Assembly (NCBI GenBank): GCA_028583415.1
Contig: CM053273.1
Location: forward strand, 87,208,676-87,272,675
Source of the DNA: Protea cynaroides
Lineage: Eukaryota > Streptophyta > Magnoliopsida > Proteales > Proteaceae
Reading direction: 5' to 3'
DNA length: 64,000 nucleotides
The position numbers were made by a program, and so were the translations under genes. Below the pieces are notes generated by a model. That model saw nothing but the letters and a program-made list of their open reading frames with translations, had not been told where the DNA came from and searched no databases. Positions 45,101 to 56,636 of the stretch are shown here, piece after piece; position 1 is the stretch's first letter, and each line of letters opens with the position of its first letter.

Positions 45101-46443
45101 CCCCCGTAAACAACATTTTCTTATAATATTTATAGCCATATCTGTAAACAGTTGTATTTTCAACCGCCAGATAAAAAATGTAATCTCAAACCTACCCATC
45201 AATTAAATGAAAAATTGATACCCTGACCATTTACATCCATCCTACACCTAACAAGGTCAGGTTTGGCTTTAGATATTGCAGCCTCACATGGGCCTGAACC
45301 GGTTTGATTTTGGACCTACCTGGTCCAACCAGGTTTGGTTGCATCTCTAACCCAAGGCTTAAAGCAAGCAACCATGGATTGGGTCAGGTCCAGCAAAAAA
45401 TCTACCTCTTGTTTCCCAACCACAAAACCCTACTATCCAAGGGTTTACGTATGATCATTGCTGGACACGCATCCTCGTCTCATCTTACGATAAGTAGGTA
45501 GGACACATGTTTGGAGTAGGACACGTGTCCAATAACAACCATACCAATAAGCTTTCATGTACAGGCAATTGATCCATTCTCTTCCAGAGATGAAAAATCG
45601 AAAAAAGCAGTTGCATGCTGCCACTATTGTTCTGTAGCATCAGTCAACATCAGACTGATTGCAGAAAGCTTAATCTTTGATACAAAATAGAAACCTGCAG
45701 ATCTTAGGTGTTCTTCAAATACTGAAGAATGCCTTCTTGGCTTCTTCTTCTTCTTCTTCTTCCTCTCCTCCTAACCCTAATTCCTACTGAGACTTCAATG
45801 GTGCCTAAACCATTAATTAATGACTAACTACCAAAATGTCTCCTTCACACAAGTTCAGAGAAAAAGGAAATTCAAAAGTGGAAGACAATCCATCAAGGAG
45901 GTATTTAGATTGGTCGTTTCACTTTTTAGCAGCTTTCCAATAAAGTAAAGATAATCACATATATATAATAAAAAAAAAAAAGAAGAAGTACTGATACTGA
46001 AACTAGCCTGGATCCACATGTGACTGCATGTTTGAAAGTTGAAATAATTCTGATTCCATGGCATGTGAAAAAAAGCAACAGAGAACCCTAAACCCTAGCT
46101 CCTTGTGGTCCACTTTTGTTCTTTAGCCCTAGACTTGAAACTTGAAACCAAGATCAAATGTTGCAGCAAATATCAATCATGGTTGAATGAAGAAGAAGAA
46201 GAAGAAAGAAGAAGAAATGCTTACCCATTTTTTTTGGTACATGCCAATCTTGAGGGTTTTTGAGACAGGAACACCATTTTTAATATCAAAGCCAGGGATT
46301 CTGGGCATGTCCAGAAGCTCATCAACGAACATTTCCAACTTGGATGGGCTTATTAACAATCTGTCATTCGCGTTTGCACTGTTTGCAGTTCCCCTGAGAC
46401 ATATAGATATGAAAAGAAGAAGAAGAAGAAGAAAGACATCCAT
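42052..46443 (-). CDS. LPR1: LPR1/LPR2-type multicopper oxidase (ferroxidase), three exons, intact
   Basis: LPR1/LPR2 proteins are multicopper ferroxidases that oxidise Fe(II) in the apoplast/ER and control root growth arrest under low phosphate in Arabidopsis. Exon 1 (46443-46225) starts MDVFLLLLLLFISICLRG, a signal peptide. Exon 2 (44357-42903) has the copper sites HLHGG, WYHDHAMGLTR and HPLHIHLG plus the family signatures GNNPSIHPQWQPEYFGDVII and YRFRIINASNARFFRFF. It ends in VYHCH. Exon 3 (42105-42052) supplies ILDHEDNVMMRPLKIIS and the stop, completing HCHILDHED. All junctions are GT-AG and phase 0. The total is about 575 residues, close to Arabidopsis LPR1 (581). No disabling change is seen. 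The symbol stands for the LPR1/LPR2 family; I cannot tell which paralogue this is. Confidence 0.95.
42441..42837. mobile_element. hAT-like MITE in LPR intron 2
   Basis: The termini TAGGGGTGTCAATTTTGGGA and, inverted, TAGGGATGTCAACGGGCTGA are flanked by the 8-bp repeats CATCGATG and CATTGATG (one mismatch). A related relic lies at about 50590-50965. It is inside the 797-bp intron 42106-42902. Confidence 0.82.
42903..44357 (-). CDS. LPR1: LPR exon 2 (main catalytic exon)
   Basis: 485 codons beginning KFHRDLPPTRVFAYGTTRSK after acceptor TTTCCAG and ending VYHCH at donor CAT|GTAAGT. It holds three of the four copper-binding motifs and half of the fourth. Confidence 0.95.
44358..46224. other. LPR intron 1; no other gene seen
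   Basis: 1.87 kb of intron with simple repeats (an A run near 44470, CTT repeats near 45740). Open frames are short and carry no domain. Confidence 0.7.
46225..46443 (-). CDS. LPR1: LPR exon 1
   Basis: 73 codons: signal peptide, then LEMFVDELLDMPRIPGFD and LKIGMYQKKW. Donor TGG|GTAAGC on the - strand. The ATG at 46443 is the first in frame, after a purine/pyrimidine-rich leader. Confidence 0.93.
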
Positions 46444-46700
46444 GGCTACTCGACTAAAAAACTTCTGGTAAGTTGAGATGAGAGAGAAACAAACTTGAGA
46501 GGTCTACAGCAGGGAGTATGGAGTACGTTTTGTAGAGCTGTAGAAAACTAAAAAAAATTAAGGAAAAGGAATTAGGAAGAAGGTATTATTCTGGAAAGAA
46601 GACAGAGAGAGAGAGAGAGAGAGAGGAAGGTTTCCAGAAGAGAGGAAGGTAGCAGGTGTGTTGTTTCTTTCTTTCTTTCTTTCATTTAATCATCTTCTTT
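46444..46700 (-). promoter_or_regulatory. LPR 5' flank with (GA)n tract
   Basis: Just upstream of the LPR start there is a GA/CT microsatellite (about 46604-46624) and a (CTTT)n stretch (about 46665-46683), common in plant 5' UTRs and core promoters. No specific site is claimed. Confidence 0.4.
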
Positions 46701-48718
46701 CCCAATAGTCTAATCTGCCAGCCGTCTCTATTTGTTATAAAATCATAAATTTGGGACCATCCATGTGAAAAGACTATGATGTCCATGCTAAACTAAAATT
46801 TCGAACCATAGATGATTTTATGTAATGTAATGAAAGGGCAGTTTTTTAACTTTTCACTCTTCTAATTAAGAGTGACCACCCAGTCTGGGCTTCCATTCCT
46901 TGTATCAGAAAAATAACAAGTAAATTAATTACTTGTGTTTATTTGGTTTAAATCTCTTCCTCCACCAAAAAAAAAAAAAAAAAAAAAAAAAATCTTTCTT
47001 TTAGTGGGCACATGCATTTTAATATTCTTAAATACTCAAATGTCAAGTTTTAATTCAAAATGAAAAAACTACAGAAACGTTTGAACAACCTAAAGATGTA
47101 TGTATGAACATACACAAATAGATACATGATTGAAAATTCAGATTTGAAATTTTACACATGGTCAATTCAAAGGATTTCCAACGATACTGTAGGAATGACT
47201 AAATCTCCTTTCTATGTAGTACAATTATTATGTGTATCCATCAAGAAACTCTTGCTTTTTTTTTTTAAATATTTGCCAAGTTTACATTATATCTTTGGGG
47301 AAAAATAAACTTCTATATTCCATTATGATGTTTGACCTTTGATCAATATTTAATTTTAGGGGGATGGATTGTTGCATGTATGATCCCTGAATGCAGTGCC
47401 AATGAAAGTACATGACAGAGCATTCAATGGGGGTGAGATTTTTTATTTCACAAGATCGATGTGATCATTTCATCCTGTATTTTGTTTCTAAGTGTAGGCT
47501 TAACACAGCCTAACAACCTTCTTTTTCTATTAATTTTATAATATGTCCCTATTGATTGAATGAAGCTTGTAGTATAAATTATGGAATTTAGTAAAAGTGG
47601 AATGAAGCATTTAAGGGTGTCAATCAGTCGATTCTAGCTAATCGAGTCCCTTAGTCCCAAATGACTGATAAACTAATCGGTCTGTAAAATCCAAATTGAA
47701 ATCAATTATATGGATCTAGATATCGTTCTATCATTGTAGCACTAATGAATACTCGAATCCATAAAAGTTAAAGGACTGCAAAAGTTATATTGGTAAATCA
47801 ATGTTTTTGAAATATTCTTCTCTAAATCAAATTAGATATTGGTCTAGTCGATTTTAGCTGTTTTCGATTTCTTATCGGCCACTATATACATATATATATA
47901 AAAATGTATACTGAAAACAACTGCTTGCTTAGTAGATTGATTGTCTCACAATAGAATGTAAACACCTAGAAAATCAAAGGGTTCTTCAATTTTTATCTAA
48001 TCGATCGATTTCAATTAGTCTTCTCAGTCCAATCAGGTATGATTTAAACCAGACTAATATTTTAAATGTTTCTAAAATCAAAACTTATAAAATCAAACCA
48101 ATTAGAAATTTATTTGGCCTAATTTCAATTTTTCGATTTGGTTTCAGTCAAGATTTTTTTGGTTCGACCTCCAAATTGGTAAAGCATCGTTGTCTGATTA
48201 TTTTCATTCACTCAGCCTTAGTTTCCCCAAAAAACACAAGAAAACAAAAGCACTGTCTTATCTATCATTCACGGGACTGAATGATTTCTAACCGTTGGGG
48301 TCCGCTGGTCTCTTCTGTGGTGGGTATTTTCTTTGCATTTTTGGATGATTTTAGAGGTAATACGTTGAATTAGAAAATTATAGTTTGGAATTTTGTGGAG
48401 GGAAATTCTAGACTTTACAAGGTCTTGCCATCATCAGATTTTGTATCACTTTTTTTTTTTTAAATATCAAAATTATCTTTGTATATTATGGTTACCAAGA
48501 TGATTCTATTTAATGTACATTTATTAGGTAAGTTGTTATATTTAAAATGGTTAATAATTTTTTTATTTAAATTTGATAAATATCAATGCATAATTTCAAA
48601 AAAATGCCCATACTGAGACACACTTGATTGAGATTGGTAATATGCTAGGCTAATTTAAAATTTTTTTAATTCTTTTATTTTTTTATTTTTTATAATATAT
48701 ACGCCATGGTGGGATGAA

Positions 48719-48818
48719 GTTTTTTTTTTTAAAGTAGATAGTGGCTCCAAGGAGAATAGAACTCATAACATCTTTTTTGAGGTGTTGGTCTTTTACCAAT
48801 GAGTTGTCCCCCTTGGGG
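48719..48818 (-). mobile_element. Possible tRNA-derived SINE fragment
   Basis: On the - strand it reads GGGGGACAACTCATTGGTAA (A-box-like) and, about 30 bp later, TATGAGTTCTATTCTCCTTG (B-box-like, compare GGTTCRANYCC). It ends in TACTTT and an A run. The layout fits a tRNA-related SINE with poly-A tail. No clear target duplication was found. Confidence 0.4.
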
Positions 48819-50589
48819 TTCATAGCACGCTAAAATTGGCAAAGGAAAAGATAATGGCTTTGTTGGAGAACTTGGATTGCTAAATGATTGAGTTATGTTG
48901 CCACAAATATAAGAAAGTCAATAAAATCATGATATTTGAACACCATCAAAGGTTGCTATAAATTCCAAGGATAATATTGTCATCATACCTGAAAACCACT
49001 CTCAGAGGTACGCCCATCATTACCAAGCTCAAGTCAAGGGTAGAATCGTTTACCCTTGACTTAAGTATCGAAACGATCCTAGGGTTTTAAGTCTGACTTC
49101 GCTTGTCCTATTTTGTTATGTGCAGGTCTTAGCATTCAGGACCTCGATGCATTGTAGTGTGTCCGTTAGGCACAATTTTTTTTATTTTTTTTATGAATAC
49201 ATATTTGAAGATCTTTAATGTGTGTGAGATAGAGTTGGAGATCTCAAGTTCTTAGATTGATGAGAAAACTTTAGGAATTAATTTTAGGAGAAAGTTTTCC
49301 TGATCTGTTATTAAAAGTTGTCTAAATGAAGAATATATAATATTGAAGAATTGAAAAATACTCTCTAAAATTGATTTAATCATTGAAAAATTGGCATTTA
49401 ATTATTCTTATTTTTATAATGATAAAACCTCAAACAAAAACTGGTGCAAGCAATAGACTGGTTCGTTCGATATTTCAAATGCACACTATGATTACATTTT
49501 GATAAGCTTTTAAATTCTTATTGTGGTATATTAACTAAAAATAAAAAAATAAAAAAAAATAAAAGTTCTTATTGTTGTTTCAGTCCCATCATACGGGAAG
49601 ACAATATGGTTGGAGGATTTGAAAATGGATTGTGAAATATTCTTGAAATGAATCAACTTAACCCATTCTTTAATCCAAAATGGAATATTTTGGGGTTATT
49701 TTACCTTCACATTCAAATGAAAAATAATAGCTTGTAAATGGATTTATGCATCTGGATCCTATAATATCATTTTTATTAGAATAATTTGTTAAATCTGATA
49801 TTATAATGAGATTTTCTAATTGACATCTTTCTTAAGTTGTTAAATAATTTGAAACCCTATTTTTTTAACCCTTTTAATATAACACATTTCTTATTTCAAC
49901 GAGACTTTGTTTTTTTCTATGTAAAATAGTGGAGAAAGAAAAATTTTCAATAAAATAAGATTTTTTATTGTTATATTCAACATAAAATGTATAAAAAAAA
50001 TATCGAAAAAAAATTTTACATGGAATATAATTTTCATATAAAGGAGAAGGTTCCCCACAATACCACTAAGGGAATTTCCTACACTGTACAAAATGGTCTT
50101 CTGGGATCTTTTGCCTTTCAGCAAGTGTGGGGATTCCTTCCCACCTCTTTTTATATTCTGATGTATTTTCTCTCTCTTTCTTCGACTGTGCAGGTCTCTA
50201 TTAAAGATAACATTTCTTGTATCCCATTAATGTGGTATGGGAATTTTATTTCTCACTTGCGTGATGGAGAACCTCTTCTTAATACAACAATAGAGAGGCC
50301 ATTTAAACAAATCTGATAAGTTTAATTAGCTAGATATTACATGTATTTCTGTTTTTCAATTATAATAATCATTGTTTTCAGAAATTGGACCAACTGGATT
50401 TGAATGGAACACCCACCACTGTGACTTATTGGCTTCCCATTTGGACTCCCTTATAGAGGTGGATTCCACCACAAAGCTGGTGAATTTAGAGCATTGGTGG
50501 GCACCCATGACCGGAAGACAATAGAGTAATTACGAAACTAAGGGTCTCTTTCCTATGATTTCTAACATAGTAATTCCTTGCCCAGAATC

Positions 50590-50965
50590 TAAGGGTGCTA
50601 ATTTGGGATCGATTTAGTCCGAATTCACTTAAATTAAATTGGATTTAATTGTCATCAGATATGTTTTGGATTGAGGTATGACATATCCTATTGGTTTTGG
50701 TCCGATCCAGACTGGTTCAAAATTGAACCAAAAAATCAGAACAATGATTTTGAACCCAATAATGGTTCGGACCAGACTGAATATTAAACTTAGCTTCACT
50801 ACTTCAACCTTTTGGATGGGGTTAATGGGTTTCCTAGAGAGCTTTTAACCTGAATTGACCTAATACCAACCCGATAAGTTAGACCCGATAACAACTTGAA
50901 ACCGGACCTGCCTGTTAGTTAATGTGCACAGTGCAGTCCACCCAACCGAAACCTCTTAATGGACA
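50590..50965. mobile_element. Diverged relative of the MITE at 42441-42837
   Basis: It shares GTGCACAGTGCAGTCCACCC, ACCCGATAACAACTTGAAAC and GACATATCCTATTGGTTTTG-like blocks, in the same order, with the LPR-intron MITE. The ends are eroded. Confidence 0.55.
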
Positions 50966-52311
50966 TGTATTGGTCAGGCCCTATAAAACCCTATACCGAT
51001 TTGACTCAGAGTAAAACCGACTCAGACCAATCCATTGACCCCTCTACCAGAATCCGTTATTTAAAACCCAAAATCTCACATTTGGTATCCATTAATTGGT
51101 TTTCAGCTCATTCTCCAATTTCTGAGAAATCATTTCTGAAATAGTGTGTTAATATGCTTAATAAAAACGTGAGAGTAGTATTTTAACATTTTGGGGTAAA
51201 ATAATACATACAGGAAATTCTACTTGTAACAAGGTCTTGTCATAATTAGATTTGCATTAATCATCAAGTGAATTATCAAAATTATCCTTTATATATTGAG
51301 ATTCCTAGGATGATTCTCTTTAATACATACTCATTGGATTATTATAAGTCTAAATGTAACAATCCTATATAATTCATTGTCTCACCCTAAAGGGAGACCA
51401 TAAAAAATGGTGGGCTCTCTCTCCACCCATATTTTGCAAAATGCAAATCCGATTTGTAGATAGGTATGCAATGACTCTCTGCTACAAATATACGTTAGTG
51501 CTCATCTCTCTCTATCTCCTCCTCTGGCTCCAGTGACAGCGGTCATTGCCTTCATGCTTTTTCATATATTGGGGTCTTTAATAGAAAACCCACATATTTA
51601 CGATTCCATATTAACCTTATGAATGATAAGTCAGTAAATCCCGTATTGATTTATTGCATTGATATCTTCTTGAGTTCTCTCACATCATAAACCGGTTTTT
51701 AGGGACGAGTTCTTCCAAGATTTGTGTGCTATCCTAGTAGTCAGTTACTTGGACCCTACTATTGTGGGTGATCCGGTTCCACAGTAGAATCTTCAAGCTG
51801 TTACATCACGATGGTGACAACCAGATCATAGAAAATCCCTTCCTTGAGCTCTACTGACGTGTGTTAATGTTCTACCTCAAGCCCTCATACGACAAGAATC
51901 CTATCAATAACATGATAAAAAAATATAATCAAGAGAGAATAAAGGGAGAGAAGAAAGAACAATCGGTCAAGGAATCTGATAAAGTTAAGAAAGAAACGAC
52001 GAAGCCATAAAGGAGGAGAAGGAAAATGAAAATGAAAATGATGCGCACTCAGAGAGAGTCTTTGTGGCAGGCAGGCTGATAATAGACAACGGTTGATGGT
52101 TGCCATACATTATCATATTATCTTCTTCTTTTTTTTTTTTTCTTTTCCTAGTAAACAAACGTTATCATATGGAGAATATTATCAATTATTATACGTCGTA
52201 TGAAAAGAAGAAGTGTTTAAGGTGGTTTGTCATGTCAGAAACTGATGAAAGTTCTAAAAGGAGAATTAGTAGTTTTGATTGGAATCTGATTATCAACTAG
52301 TTTGTTAGTCG

Positions 52312-52764
52312 TGTTAAGTTTTTATTTTAAAAGTTCGAATTAGTAAATGGAGGGATTCTTTATATATAAGGACCCAAGGTTCCAATCTCATTAGTTTTGT
52401 AGGACTATTTTTAATATTCTCCCTCACATGTAACTCTATTGTTGGGTGATGTATATGTGATAGTATATATACGTGGCAAATATATGATTTTTTTAGGTAA
52501 CTAGTCCCTTATTTTGGGTGACATGTCCTTCTTTCTAAGGTGACCATAATTCCTCTTTTGGGCAACTGACGTCCCTCTTTTGATGATGATCCTTTTTTTT
52601 TTTTTTTTTTTTGAGTTACTGTGAGAGGAAACCTGGACCTCTGATACCATGTTAAGTTTTCATTTTAAAAATTTAAACTAGCAAATGAAGGGATTCTCTA
52701 TATATAAAAACCCAAAATTCCAATCTTATTAACAATGTAAAACTATTCTTAAAAATTGTTAATC
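52312..52764 (-). mobile_element. TRIM-like LTR element, reverse orientation
   Basis: Two direct repeats of about 110 bp (TGTTAAGTTTTTATTTTAAA at about 52312 and TGTTAAGTTTTCATTTTAAA at about 52652) share GGGATTCTTTATATATAAGG-like promoter sequence. Directly left of the right repeat is CTCTGATACCA (reverse of the primer-binding site TGGTATCAGAG). Directly right of the left repeat is CTCCCTCACATG (reverse of a purine tract). The interior is only about 230 bp. Confidence 0.65.
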
Positions 52765-53337
52765 ATTATCAAATTTAATGTGTATGATGGAGTTAATTAA
52801 AGAACTTTAAAGCAAATGTTTAGATGGACTCCCTCCTCTCGCACTGTGGAACACATCTAGGAATCCATTGATTTTGATATCAAAAGAAGGGTCAATCATC
52901 TCAATGCATTAATTGATTCTCATTCTGCCAAAAATCGCCATATTACTTTATCTTGAGGCCTTCATGTGAAGCTATGTTGATTCCTTCTTTTGTGTGGCCA
53001 GCTTGACCTGGTGTTCCCTTTTGGGGTGTCTTTGTATTTTAATATATTCTCTCTATTCAAAGAAAAAATAAATTTCAGACCCTTAGGGGCAAGAGGGCCC
53101 ATCATAATGGTGGTTTCGAGAATATAGCTTAAGTTGTGTCGAAATTTGGGGTTATAATTCAATTATATTCAATTACATTCTTTGATTTGAGGAAATTGCA
53201 GAGAATGAGAGATTTAAGGTGAAAAAAATGGATTCGTTGGTGAAGTTGCAGGGAAAAAAAAAAGGGAGGCAGGGGGAAAAAAAAAGGGAGGAAGGGGTAT
53301 CTATCCATAAACGCGGAGATCTTTGAGGTTATACGTT

Positions 53338-53540
53338 TCACATGCTGGAAGTGAAAAAGGCATCAGGGGATACGTTGGAGTATAATGGGTTCTGTAACCA
53401 GGAATGGATCATTCGACTGTGAGGCTTCTTCGGTGGCGGTGAATGTGGCCGTGTCGGAGCCCCCTGGAGCTTAGGTAGCCGTGGTGGGAGGTCGTGGTTG
53501 GCGGTAGAGGTTGGTGGCGGTGGCGGCGAAAATGTCACTT
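53338..53540. repeat. GGT/GGC-rich stretch
   Basis: GGTGGC-type repeats around 53425-53530 give proline-rich frames on the - strand. No gene is supported. Confidence 0.4.
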
Positions 53541-54204
53541 TATGTATTGTAATTTTGAATGGTATTTTTGTTTATCCAAATTTTATGTTAACATCATTAG
53601 CAATAAGGTAGTGAACTGCAAGTTTAAGAGACATATGATACTTCTTTGTAATAAACCAATTGTCAAGGGAGTCTCTGAATTAATTTCCCTATAACTTATA
53701 AAGGGAAAGGAGGGATTTATTGGTAAATTTGGTTAGTCAAATGAAGGAAGGGGGAGATTTGGTTCTTCTTTTTTCCTTGTGAAATCGAGGAGAAGAAGCC
53801 ATGTTTATGTTTGGAAAGGGTAAAATTGAACTTCACTACCACCTAAGCGTAGTTTGGCCATTTAGGTTAATATGGCCAAATAACATCAGCAACTAATGTC
53901 CCCCCACAACCAACAGATTGGAGTTGAGTGTAATTTAATTCTTCATTTAAGGGAGGTTCGTGTAATTTCTAAACTACAAGGAAAGGTTCATGTAATTAGA
54001 CCTAAGAACACGGGAGGTAAATTTAATTTACCATACAATTAATTATTAATGCATAAACAAAGAGAATCTCATTCTCCAAGATTGCATAACAATCCCATCG
54101 TTATTTTCTTTGTATTTCCTTGCTATACTAAGGAAAGCAAAGAAGGTTCAAAATGGAGATATCAATGAGTCCACATTGTACCACCTTGACAAATTTGAAA
54201 AAAA

Positions 54205-54368
54205 ATCCTCTATAGTGAGGCACCTATGTAGTGAGGATCCTATCCACTCAAAGTGGATTGACATATATCCCGATCCATTCAAAGTGCATCGGGATACACA
54301 CACATCCACTTTGAATGAGTGTGATCCTCATTACACCTCATTACAGGGTTGGCCTCATTACAGAGGAT
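54205..54368. mobile_element. Palindromic MITE, 'GAGGATCC' family, copy 2, 164 bp
   Basis: The left arm ATCCTCTATAGTGAGGCACC ... GATCCTATCCACTCAAAGTG mirrors the right arm, so the whole element can fold into a long hairpin. Related to 1083-1239. The target duplication is unclear. Confidence 0.65.
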
Positions 54369-54818
54369 CCCAGTCCAACAAGTTTGGCATCTTCATATAA
54401 AATTTCAATGTCCCAGACTCTCTTCTAGTTGGAACCATTAAATTCAAAATAGTTTCATAAGCAATCGAGAATCGGTAGGCTCAGTCAGATGGCGATTCCA
54501 TTGGATAAGATTGTCTTACTTGCTAAGATGCACATCTTGAATTGTGGATATTATATGGATGATGTATGCTGACAAGTTGTATGTGGAATGATGATCTCAT
54601 AATTCTGATTTGGGTATCTAACGTTCTCTTTGGTATAGTTTTTATTTATATTTATGATTTATTTATAATAAGTTATGAATCATAAATAATAACTTTTAAT
54701 AATACAAGACATAAAGAAGTAATAATAGATTATCATGATAATGATAAACACCTTGTAAACTATTTGTAAATTTTAGCTTATATCATTTTATTTTTAATAT
54801 AAATAAGTACCATAAATT

Positions 54819-55334
54819 AAGGTTGCAAGTTTGGCCTTGACAACCCGAACCTGGCCCTAACCCGCTTTGAACCCTAGCAGGGTTAAACTCGCCTTGAACC
54901 CTGACAGGGCTGGGCTAGGGTTCAAATTTTATCAAATAGCGGGGTTGGATTGGGTTAGGGTTGAGCTAGACCAGACCTGACCCTGAGAGGGATTTTTTAA
55001 ATATTAATTACTTGGTCATTTTGTTGTGAGAATCTATCAATGGATTAACCATTAGAGAATTTAATATGGGAAGTAGTATTCGACTGGGCATAATAGTCTA
55101 AGGGGAAAAGGGCAGGAGGTTTTTGTTCAATAGATAGGAATTGAAGGGAGTAGAGGTTGGACTGAATCGGGGCCAATCAGGGTCAAATCGACCGTTACTC
55201 AGGGTCAATCAGGATAGGGTTAGATTAGGCGGAATTGGACTGGGTTAGAGTTCTATTTAAAGCACTCAGGGTAGGATTAGAGTTTTAAAAAACCTAGCCT
55301 AACCTGACCCTCAAGGTAGGATCACAATTCCATT
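54819..55334. repeat. Dispersed repeat rich in CCCTGA/TCAGGG motifs
   Basis: It contains AAGGTTGCAAGTTTGGCC at the left, GGTAGGATCACAATTCC at the right, and many GGGTTAGG/CCTGACCC motifs. It resembles the arms of the possible element at 36205-37742. Confidence 0.4.
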
Positions 55335-56563
55335 TATTTTCAGTCATTTTTGTTTTTTGTTTTTGTTTTTTTGTTTTTATTTTTGGTAAAAAGTAACTTT
55401 TGTTTACAATCCATTTTATGCCATGACGACAGTTGAGTTAGTATATTTTGATCGTTCATCCAACTGATCGAATTCAAATCCTCTCCAGCATTCCAGTCTG
55501 CCAGCCAAACATTGGACAGGCTCAGCCCATCCGATGTTTGGTCGGTGAATTGAAACACTAGAAAGGATTTCTATACCAACTGATCACATATAAAATTCAC
55601 ATTAATTAAACAAAACTTAAATATATATTATGCTAACAAATCTAACGATGTATTTGGTATCCAATATACAAAACTGAGCTTTCCTTAGTATTGCAATGAG
55701 GGGGATCATTGCGAAAAATTATTGTATTATTATAACTTGGCTCAAATTACTGAGAAAAACAAAAATTACAATAATTTCTAACTTGGCTCAAATTAAAAAT
55801 CCTTTACAGATCTAATTTGGCTCCCTAGAGTAATGGTGTGGATTGAATAGAATTCTCTAAAACACCGTTGATAGAAAAGAGTAATTATAGGAACTTGCAG
55901 TGGAAGAGGTCCATGGACCTTATTCTCTACAATGGATCCATTACTGGCCTCCCAAACTCAGGGATTATGTATGCGTGTCCATTGGAAAATATTTTCCTAC
56001 AAACCGGGTATCCGGTTTTGTGTGTGCCAATTTGAAATCTGCTCACTCTCCAACGGGTTCACAAGTCTTCCATTATGTTATAGTATTTTCTAAAATACCC
56101 TTTTATTTGAACCATGATGGGTCTTTCAGTTTTGTCCAACGTTCAACAACTCGGAATTGGATAAAAGATTTGTCCTGTTTACCTTTAATCTTGCCTTATC
56201 TTGCTTGGATCTCCCCTTGCCAATTGTTCCAAGGGGTGAATGCACCCAAACTGGTCATTCAGATCCGATCCATAAAACACTGGTTTTATCTAAATTTAGA
56301 TCACTTATAAGGTATACGTAAGTAATCCTTCTTATCTTAAAATTCCTTTTTGGAATACAATTAGATAGTTTGTTTAAATAAGGAAAAAAGAATCAACTTG
56401 GCCAAGTTGTCATTAATGGGAACATGTGTTATTATTAACAAACCAGTTCATCCTTAATCCTCACTCCACTTATAAATAATCCAAACCCACAACAATTTTT
56501 CATTAACCATTTCTTTCCTTTGCTCTTTTCTTCTTCTTCTTTTTTTCTTTTTCTTGTGTAATG

Positions 56564-56595
<32 letters not shown>

Positions 56596-56636
56596 GTTCC
56601 AATTCCTTCTATACCATCTCTTCTTGAGACACAAAG

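Larger units (their letters stand above)
46701..56636. other. Large intergenic region, repeats only
   Basis: About 10 kb, AT-rich. Besides the repeats listed separately (48719-48818, 50590-50965, 52312-52764, 54205-54368, 54819-55334) I see no gene. Longer open frames such as 49987-50316 and 55900-56310 have no domain that I recognise. Confidence 0.6.

Noticed and set aside
49987..50316. 109-codon + strand frame
   Set aside because: AT-rich, low-complexity start and no recognisable motif.
55900..56310. 136-codon + strand frame
   Set aside because: No domain or homologue recognised, no splice or promoter context, and neighbouring sequence is repeat-like.
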